A stretch of 5,251 nucleotides of DNA from Bacteroidales bacterium (GTDB lineage: Bacteria; Bacteroidota; Bacteroidia; Bacteroidales; UBA932): positions 1-5,251 of the forward strand of contig JAFWPT010000184.1 in assembly GCA_017509375.1 (NCBI GenBank). The letters run 5' to 3'. Below the pieces are notes generated by a model. That model had not been told where the DNA came from, did not search any database, and saw only the letters and a program-made list of their open reading frames with translations. Below, in pieces: positions 1-4,533 of the stretch (the stretch's first letter is position 1; each line of letters opens with the position of its first letter). A program made the position numbers and the translations under genes.

Positions 1-957
1 CACATATCCGGAGTTGTTGATGCTGCCGTACAGATAGCCGTTCTTGATAATCAAATGGCGCAGACTGGACTTGGTCCCCAGAGCCCGCCCCAGGTAGGCG
101 TTGCTCTCCAGGTCGATGACGGCAATGCCGCCGCCGCTGCCCATACAGCCCACCAGCAGGCGCTTGTTGTCCGGGGTAAACACCGTACCGCGAAGGCAGT
201 AGCCGCTGTTCACGTCACGGTCCACCTTTTCGGTGTAACTGAATTTCAGGTCCAGCTTGCGGTCCACCACCAGGCAAGAGATATAGTGCCAGTCTTCGGG
301 GACTTCGGACGATATGTCCATCAAGCCAACGGTGTTGTTGCCCCAATGGGTAACAGCCAGACGGGTTCCGTCCGGGGACACGGCCACCATCTTCGGAAGA
401 GGCCCCGTCTCGAACATCCGCACTATGCTATCTCTCTCAGTATCAATTACTGCCATAGCGGAAGGCTCCTGGGCGTTGAGGTCGAAGCTACGGCGGTAAT
501 AAGGAATCCAGAGATATCTGCCCCGGTGCGAGAAGGCGCTTTCCACCGGCTTGCCGGTAAAATTGTTGGGGTGCTTGAAAGACTTACGGAAGTTGAAAAA
601 ACCGCTGGCAGGAGCCCAAAGGGAATCCTGCTCTTCGGTGAATTCATGATGTATTACTTTGATTTTCTTGTGGGTGTCGAAATCGAACACCACCGTGCGC
701 CCGCCCTCCAGAGAGTTTACGTAATACTTGTGCCCGAAAGGATGGATGTTGACCGATTTGGGAGACTTGATATCGGGGTCGGCAGAATCCGTTAAAGTCT
801 TGTCGTAGTACTGTTTACGCCCCATGAAGCGAACTTCCACCGAGTCGGTCAGGAGCCTGTCGCCCACCTCGGGATGCACCAGCGAGGGCTTCACGGCTAC
901 GGAATCGCCGGGAGCCGATGACAGCACAAAAGCCAAGAGTAAAGCGCAAAGACTCAT
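1..957 (-). CDS. Secreted YVTN/YncE-like beta-propeller protein, 3' end beyond window
   Basis: I translated the minus strand from the ATG at 957-955. It stays open for 319 codons to the left edge, so the C-terminus is missing. Residues 1-15 (MSLCALLLAFVLSSA) form a hydrophobic signal sequence with a plausible cut after SSA, which suggests export to the periplasm or cell surface. The mature part shows beta-propeller blade motifs: VAVSPDGTRLAVTHWGNNTV around 191-210 followed by a short MDIS strand, and TPDNKRLLVG (261-270) followed by IAVIDLES. These match YVTN/YncE-type repeats (sPDG..laVt..gn.tV.viD); two further segments near 69-92 and 140-172 look like degenerate blades. Such propellers usually bind partners or ligands, and no catalytic motif is visible, so the specific role is unknown. 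An in-frame TTG at 972-970 would add MIIRI and supply a basic residue to the signal peptide, but the upstream promoter box would leave it almost leaderless, so I prefer the ATG. The gene is transcribed divergently from the nitroreductase. Confidence 0.8.
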   Translation of the reverse strand, partial: MSLCALLLAFVLSSAPGDSVAVKPSLVHPEVGDRLLTDSVEVRFMGRKQYYDKTLTDSADPDIKSPKSVNIHPFGHKYYVNSLEGGRTVVFDFDTHKKIKVIHHEFTEEQDSLWAPASGFFNFRKSFKHPNNFTGKPVESAFSHRGRYLWIPYYRRSFDLNAQEPSAMAVIDTERDSIVRMFETGPLPKMVAVSPDGTRLAVTHWGNNTVGLMDISSEVPEDWHYISCLVVDRKLDLKFSYTEKVDRDVNSGYCLRGTVFTPDNKRLLVGCMGSGGGIAVIDLESNAYLGRALGTKSSLRHLIIKNGYLYGSINNSGYV

Positions 958-979
958 AATCCGAATTATCAAAGGACTG

Positions 980-987
980 CAAAGATA
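980..987 (-). promoter_or_regulatory. -7 box for beta-propeller gene
   Basis: On the minus strand these bases read TATCTTTG, an exact match to the Bacteroidetes primary sigma factor -7 consensus TAnnTTTG. The last G lies 23 nt upstream of the A of the ATG at 957, giving a predicted leader of about 20 nt. No good -33 TTTG is visible at the usual spacing. The call therefore rests on the -7 box and its position. Confidence 0.5.
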
Positions 988-1004
988 TACAAAAAATCGT
1001 ATAT
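985..1004. promoter_or_regulatory. Inverted repeat spanning both divergent -7 boxes (candidate operator)
   Basis: ATATAC (985-990) and GTATAT (999-1004) form perfect 6-base arms around an 8-base A-rich spacer. Each arm overlaps one of the two opposed -7 boxes (980-987 minus, 1000-1007 plus). A dimeric regulator bound here would block both promoters. Part of the symmetry follows automatically from having two facing TAnnTTTG boxes, and the region is AT-rich, so a real operator is only a possibility. Confidence 0.25.
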
Positions 1005-1007
1005 TTG
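1000..1007 (+). promoter_or_regulatory. -7 box for nitroreductase gene
   Basis: The bases read TATATTTG, an exact TAnnTTTG match. The final G is 24 nt upstream of the A of the ATG at 1031, so the leader should be about 20 nt. The -33 region (around 976-979, ACTG) is a poor match to TTTG. The box faces the minus-strand box at 980-987 across 12 bp, so polymerase binding at the two sites should be mutually exclusive. Confidence 0.5.
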
Positions 1008-1030
1008 GAGACTGAACAGAATGTAACGAA

Positions 1031-1666
1031 ATGGCAGACAATTATATCGAAAGGCGGGAAGAGGAGCTCCGGAACGCCGGCCGCACGGTAGTGCGCCGCA
1101 ATACCCCGTCGCTCGACACGCTCTTCTTGAGGAACCGCAGCCACAGGAGTTTCGATCAATCTTACATAGTGGCAATGAGGCAGTTGGAGACTATCGTGTC
1201 GGTAAACAACAAAATTCCGTCCAGCAAAAACGGCCAGTTTTTCCGCTTCAAACTGCTGGATGCCGCATCCGGCGGCAAAGACTTCTGCCGCTTCCTGCAT
1301 TTCGGCGCCTACCTGCCTGAACTGCACCTGCCTCTCCCAGGCACGGAACCTCAGGCGTTCATCATACTGTGCACCACGGTACCGGAATCCCCCTCCGTGT
1401 ACATAGACCTCGGCATCTCGCTTCAGAGCATGGCGCTTAAAGCTGTGGAAATAGGCCTCAACGCCCTGATTGTAAGGGCATTCAATCATCAGGAGGTAAA
1501 GGATGCGCTGGGCCTGGAGCTGGAACCGCTCGCAGTACTTGCCATAGGCAAGGGCAGCGACCGCATAGAGCTTACGGAAGTGCCTGCCGGTTCCGACCTC
1601 CGCTATTATCGCGAAGAAAGCGTCCATTACGTACCCAAGATACGAATAGACGACCTTCTCCTGTAA
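1031..1666 (+). CDS. Nitroreductase family protein (FMN-dependent NAD(P)H oxidoreductase)
   Basis: This 211-residue cytoplasmic protein has the length and motif order of the nitroreductase superfamily. Residues 34-41 (RNRSHRSF) match the N-terminal RRSxRxF flavin-phosphate motif. PSSKNGQ (63-69) matches the PSxxNxQP flavin-contacting loop, with Q69 but without the usual following proline. DLGISLQSMALKAVEIGLNA (126-145) is the central helix (DxGiaxqnmxLaAxxxGLg). LAIGKG (170-175) is the typical LxiG strand, and the tail HYVPKIRIDDLLL resembles many Bacteroidales members. The family makes flavoprotein dimers that reduce nitro compounds, quinones or flavins with NAD(P)H; the natural substrate cannot be read from the sequence. 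There is no Shine-Dalgarno sequence, as usual in this phylum. The start at 1031 is chosen because the only nearer upstream ATG (1021) is followed at once by TAA. The gene stands alone, divergent from the propeller gene and convergent with the barrel gene. Confidence 0.93.
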   Translation: MADNYIERREEELRNAGRTVVRRNTPSLDTLFLRNRSHRSFDQSYIVAMRQLETIVSVNNKIPSSKNGQFFRFKLLDAASGGKDFCRFLHFGAYLPELHLPLPGTEPQAFIILCTTVPESPSVYIDLGISLQSMALKAVEIGLNALIVRAFNHQEVKDALGLELEPLAVLAIGKGSDRIELTEVPAGSDLRYYREESVHYVPKIRIDDLLL

Positions 1667-1702
1667 ATTCCGCCCGTCGGTGAAACCGGTGCGTAGTATC
1701 CT

Positions 1703-3025
1703 CTATTTCAACAGGTAAGCCAAGCCTATCAAGAGGCAGTTGTTGTTGGCTTGCAGCGGAATACCCTCGTAAGGTATAACTCCCCCTATACCGTTCTCGA
1801 AACTTGCATAAAGCTTGAACGACTGGATGTTGACGCTTCCGTTCACGCTATACACGAAGCCGCAGGCGCCGCTGCCGGCGTTCACTCCCAGATGCGCCAC
1901 TCCGGGGAAGTCCAGGGCCAGACCGCCTCTCGCTTCCCAGTAAGGGAGGCAGAAACGGTAACCGGTATAGAGGCAGGAAGCTTCCGCCGACAGCCTCTCC
2001 CAGAACGGCATAGCATAACTTGTCTTCAGGCTGGCGCTGAGCGGGATATACTTCAACTTTAAACTTTTTTCCCTTACCTTTGGCATAATCGCGCCCAGGA
2101 CCTCATCTTTGAGACCGTTCACCCTCTCCATCAAGCCCTTCTCGTTCAACTCATCCATACTCAGTCCCCTAAGTCCGTCGAAAGCATACGAGCCCGAGCT
2201 GTATCCGCTGTTGCCGTAATACCAAAGTATGCCTCCCAAGTCGTTTACGGAAGCCGACAGGGAGAAGCCTCGGAAAGGCTTCCACACAAATCCCAGGTCC
2301 ATGGCAAGACCGGCGCCGGTGGGCATGCCGAACTTGCCCTTTCCCACATAACTGGTATAGTCGATATGGCCCTCGCCATCTACCCAGGCCTTGCGGAAGA
2401 AATTGGTCATGTCGATGTCGGTATCGAAATCCAACTTGTATTGGTCCATGGTGGTGGTCACATCGAACTTGCGTGCTATGATGTCCAGGCTGTTCAGTCC
2501 CACGAGCAATTTCACCCTGCCTCCCAGGGAAAAATGTTCGCCGAAAGGAAATGAATAGGCGTAGGCTATTTCTCCGTACACGTTGCCGAAAGCCCGGAGC
2601 GAGGAAAGGTCGTAGGGAGACTGCGAAGTTCCGGTCTTGATAATCTGGAAGATTTCCCTGGGAACGGAAGCTCCGTAGTTCACTTTTGCGCCTATCTCAA
2701 TACTGTGGAAACCCCTCCCACGGCCTCTCCAGCCATAAGATACAAGATTGTAATTCAGTGCGTTATAAAGGCTGTTCACGGCTTTCAGGCCACCCGGGAA
2801 CTGATCTGTACCCACCGAAGAATGAAGGCCTGTCACCAGTTTGTCCTCTTTCGGGAAAATGAAGGAGGCGGCGCCAACGTTGTTGCGGCTGCTGCTCTGG
2901 AACTCCCCGATACGTACGAAACCGTTTTCCAGGAATGCAGCTTCTGCCGGATTCACGATTTCTTGAGCCTCTGCGTTCCATCCCAGTACGAAAGCGGCCA
3001 ACAGTGGTATCATTGTCTTTTTCAT
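1703..3025 (-). CDS. DUF5723-type outer-membrane beta-barrel protein
   Basis: This 440-residue protein begins with a signal peptide (MKKTMIPLLAAFVLGWNAEA, predicted cut after A20, with an AxA motif). The rest alternates amphipathic, aromatic-rich strands such as HSIEIGAKVNYGASVP, YGEIAYAYSFPF, FSLGGRVKLLVGL, FSLSASVNDLGGILW and IQSFKLYASFENGIGG. This is the pattern of an outer-membrane beta-barrel. The order VPREIFQIIKTG (121-132), DLSSLRAFGNVYGEIAYAYS (139-158), GGRVKLLVGL (168-177), and DLGxxxW (262-268) matches my recollection of the Bacteroidetes family DUF5723, which has no established function. Residues 285-325 are a more polar, charged segment (RGLSMDELNEKGLMERVNGL) that could be a loop or plug. 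The ATG overlaps the stop codon of the upstream lipoprotein gene (ATGA, 3025-3022), so the two are translationally coupled and probably act together at the outer membrane. It ends only 36 bp from the convergent nitroreductase. Confidence 0.82.
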   Translation of the reverse strand: MKKTMIPLLAAFVLGWNAEAQEIVNPAEAAFLENGFVRIGEFQSSSRNNVGAASFIFPKEDKLVTGLHSSVGTDQFPGGLKAVNSLYNALNYNLVSYGWRGRGRGFHSIEIGAKVNYGASVPREIFQIIKTGTSQSPYDLSSLRAFGNVYGEIAYAYSFPFGEHFSLGGRVKLLVGLNSLDIIARKFDVTTTMDQYKLDFDTDIDMTNFFRKAWVDGEGHIDYTSYVGKGKFGMPTGAGLAMDLGFVWKPFRGFSLSASVNDLGGILWYYGNSGYSSGSYAFDGLRGLSMDELNEKGLMERVNGLKDEVLGAIMPKVREKSLKLKYIPLSASLKTSYAMPFWERLSAEASCLYTGYRFCLPYWEARGGLALDFPGVAHLGVNAGSGACGFVYSVNGSVNIQSFKLYASFENGIGGVIPYEGIPLQANNNCLLIGLAYLLK

Positions 3026-4194
3026 AATTCCTTGATCGTTATTCCGCCGCTTACGGTAGCCCGGATGTTGTTGATATTGATGGTCTGTTTCATACCCAGC
3101 CGCTTGTCGCCCTCGCCAGTAGGCGCCAGTACCTTTATGCCCAGACGTATGCCGCCGATATCGGGTATGTTGCCTTCCCTGGCCTTAATTACCACCTCCA
3201 AAGGCGTCACGACGGGATTGTCGGGACTGCCTGAATTGATGCGTATGCCCGGAGTCACCTCCACGTCTTCGCACAATTCCGTAGAAGTTTTGCCTTCCTC
3301 ATCCGTCTTAAGTTCCAGAATCCTTACGCTCGCAAGCTCCAAAGTGACTGGAATCTCGCTCTTCACATCAGCGCAGATTCTGGCTTCTTTCACCTTGTAC
3401 TGTCCCAAAGGGAGATTCAGGTCGGATATGTCGAAGGGAAGAGCCTCCGTGAGCACGTCGCCTACAGAAATGAAACCCTTGTAATTATATCCAATAGATA
3501 TAGATCCTATACCCTGTGCGGGATCCTTCTGCAAAAACTCAGCCGGCAAATGCAAGACCATGTTGTCCAGTTTGCAGCCGTCGAAGCTCCTTGCCCCGGT
3601 CTGCGTTTCACTGAAAAATACAGCATTATCAGCGCCAGAGGCCACTTTCTGCCGAGAAAAAGCCTTGGAAACCAGCACATTAGATGGACCGGAACCAGCC
3701 TCGCCACCGGTCAGCGAGAGCTGGCCGGAAACGGCAATCTCTTCTGTCAGGGGATTCGAAGCATACAGCGAAAAAACCTGGGTGGCAGTGGAGAGCCCAA
3801 ACATCTCCATAGCAGACGCCATGGTATTGAAGGCCCCGGAAAAAGCGTCTATCGGGATATCAGCAGGCTTTGACTGGTCCGGGGCCAGCATGCTGAGCAT
3901 CAATACGAAGTTGCTGAAGACACTCCCCTGCGACTCCACGCACAGGTATCCGTCCTCATCCTCCTTCACAAACTGTTTCAGAAGATCGTTCAAGCCGGAT
4001 TTTTCAAGTAGCTGCTTTGGCATCAAAGGACCGATGTCCCCCACCGGAAGACTCACCTCCTCCGTAAACAAAGTGATTTCCTTGTCGATACCTCTTGAGA
4101 TGTCGTACTCATCATGCCTGCTGCACCCCCACGTAATGCCCGCCATAGTCAGAATTGCGGCAATCGCCGCGACGAGCCATATTCTTCTATCCAT
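3022..4194 (-). CDS. Predicted outer-membrane lipoprotein, partner of DUF5723 barrel
   Basis: This 390-residue protein starts with MDRRIWLVAAIAAILTMAGI and then TWGC, a relaxed Bacteroidetes lipobox with the lipidated cysteine at C24. The following residues S-R-H-D-E-Y-D include acidic positions at +4 and +5, loosely resembling the lipoprotein export signal that sends Bacteroidetes lipoproteins to the cell surface; surface exposure is an inference. The remainder is soluble and strand-rich, with several beta-sandwich-like stretches: SLPVGDIGPL (48-57), LPFDISDLNLPLGQYKVKEA (252-271), IPVTLELASVRILEL (281-295) and IGGIRLGIKVLAP (346-358). Residues 119-145 look helical. I do not recognise a named domain or any enzyme motif. 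It is the first gene of a two-gene operon and its TGA stop overlaps the ATG of the barrel gene by 4 bases, which suggests equal production and a physical complex. A -7 promoter box lies 22 nt upstream of the start. Confidence 0.82.
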   Translation of the reverse strand: MDRRIWLVAAIAAILTMAGITWGCSRHDEYDISRGIDKEITLFTEEVSLPVGDIGPLMPKQLLEKSGLNDLLKQFVKEDEDGYLCVESQGSVFSNFVLMLSMLAPDQSKPADIPIDAFSGAFNTMASAMEMFGLSTATQVFSLYASNPLTEEIAVSGQLSLTGGEAGSGPSNVLVSKAFSRQKVASGADNAVFFSETQTGARSFDGCKLDNMVLHLPAEFLQKDPAQGIGSISIGYNYKGFISVGDVLTEALPFDISDLNLPLGQYKVKEARICADVKSEIPVTLELASVRILELKTDEEGKTSTELCEDVEVTPGIRINSGSPDNPVVTPLEVVIKAREGNIPDIGGIRLGIKVLAPTGEGDKRLGMKQTININNIRATVSGGITIKEL

Positions 4195-4215
4195 ACCTGC
4201 AAAAAATTATTCAAG

Positions 4216-4223
4216 CAAAAATA
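4216..4223 (-). promoter_or_regulatory. -7 box for lipoprotein/barrel operon
   Basis: The minus strand reads TATTTTTG, an exact TAnnTTTG match. Its final G is 22 nt upstream of the lipoprotein ATG (4194), the same geometry as the two other promoters in this window. The -33 position falls inside the terminator hairpin of the preceding gene and has no clear TTTG. The A/T richness of the region (it follows a T-tract) lowers the value of the match. Confidence 0.45.
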
Positions 4224-4225
4224 AT

Positions 4226-4253
4226 AAAAAAGAAGGAAGACAGCACTTCCTTC
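4226..4253 (-). terminator. Intrinsic terminator of the Rpn nuclease gene
   Basis: On the minus strand GAAGGAAG (4253-4246) pairs perfectly with CTTCCTTC (4239-4232) over 8 bp around a 6-base loop, followed at once by six T residues (4231-4226). It begins 28 bases after the Rpn stop codon. On the plus strand there is no T-tract after the hairpin, so it should work for the minus strand only. It would end both the full-length Rpn transcript and any shorter internal transcript. Confidence 0.85.
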
Positions 4254-4281
4254 ATATCAAAAAAAAGAAAAACCCCCAAAC

Positions 4282-4533
4282 TTAAGCCATCGCCTCTATT
4301 GCCTCGCGGGTCAGGCCGGTCGTTGAAACTATAGTTTCGACAGGAATACCTTCTGCTTTCAGTCTTCTGGCTACCTGCTCAATGCCTTGACTGATACCTT
4401 GACTGATACCCTGACTGATGCCTTGCTCGATGCCTTTCGCATTTCCTTGATCGAAGCCTTTGGCATAGTACTCCTCGGCTATCTCCTTGCGGTCCTCGTC
4501 GGTGAGATATGAACGGATGTCGTCGTTGAACAT
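4282..4533 (-). CDS. Candidate nested RpnS-like C-terminal antitoxin (in-frame internal start)
   Basis: This is an inferred in-frame product that starts at the ATG at 4533-4531 and shares the Rpn stop codon. It would be 83 residues (MFNDDIRSYLTDEDRKEIAE and onward), holding the whole four-residue repeat helix and the TGLTREAIEAM tail but none of the nuclease core. In enterobacteria, C-terminal Rpn fragments (RpnS) made separately from the full-length protein (RpnL) block the toxic nuclease, and their dimer helix carries four-residue repeats of varying number. Here the ATG is the first in-frame ATG downstream of an intragenic promoter match at 4635-4665, with a predicted leader of nearly 100 nt. 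No Shine-Dalgarno sequence is visible, which says little in this phylum. The next in-frame ATG upstream (4647-4645) lies before the predicted transcript start, so only the full-length mRNA could serve it. Confidence 0.4.
   Translation of the reverse strand: MFNDDIRSYLTDEDRKEIAEEYYAKGFDQGNAKGIEQGISQGISQGISQGIEQVARRLKAEGIPVETIVSTTGLTREAIEAMA

Noticed and set aside
55..795. Plus-strand open frame of 246 codons
   Set aside because: It lies antisense to the beta-propeller gene, is low-complexity (Ala/Val/His-rich) and shows no family motif. The minus-strand frame has a signal peptide and propeller motifs.
815..1627. Minus-strand open frame of 270 codons
   Set aside because: It runs antisense through the nitroreductase and across the divergent promoter region into the propeller gene in another frame. 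The nitroreductase motifs identify the real coding strand.
1675..1691. Hairpin CGTCGGT-GAA-ACCGGTG between the convergent genes
   Set aside because: The stem is 7 bp with two G-T pairs on the plus strand and only four contiguous Watson-Crick pairs, and there is no T-tract on either strand. It is too weak to call a terminator.
2075..2082. Plus-strand TACCTTTG, a -7 box match
   Set aside because: It has no TTTG at -33 spacing, lies antisense inside the barrel gene and precedes no supported gene. A six-base match is expected to occur by chance a few times in a window of this size.
2705..3484. Plus-strand open frame of 259 codons
   Set aside because: It spans the junction of the lipoprotein and barrel genes on the opposite strand and has no recognisable domain. 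Both minus-strand genes are well supported.
3560..4285. Plus-strand open frame of 241 codons
   Set aside because: It is antisense to the lipoprotein gene, is Ser-rich with no structure, and ends in poly-lysine encoded by the A-tract of the intergenic region.
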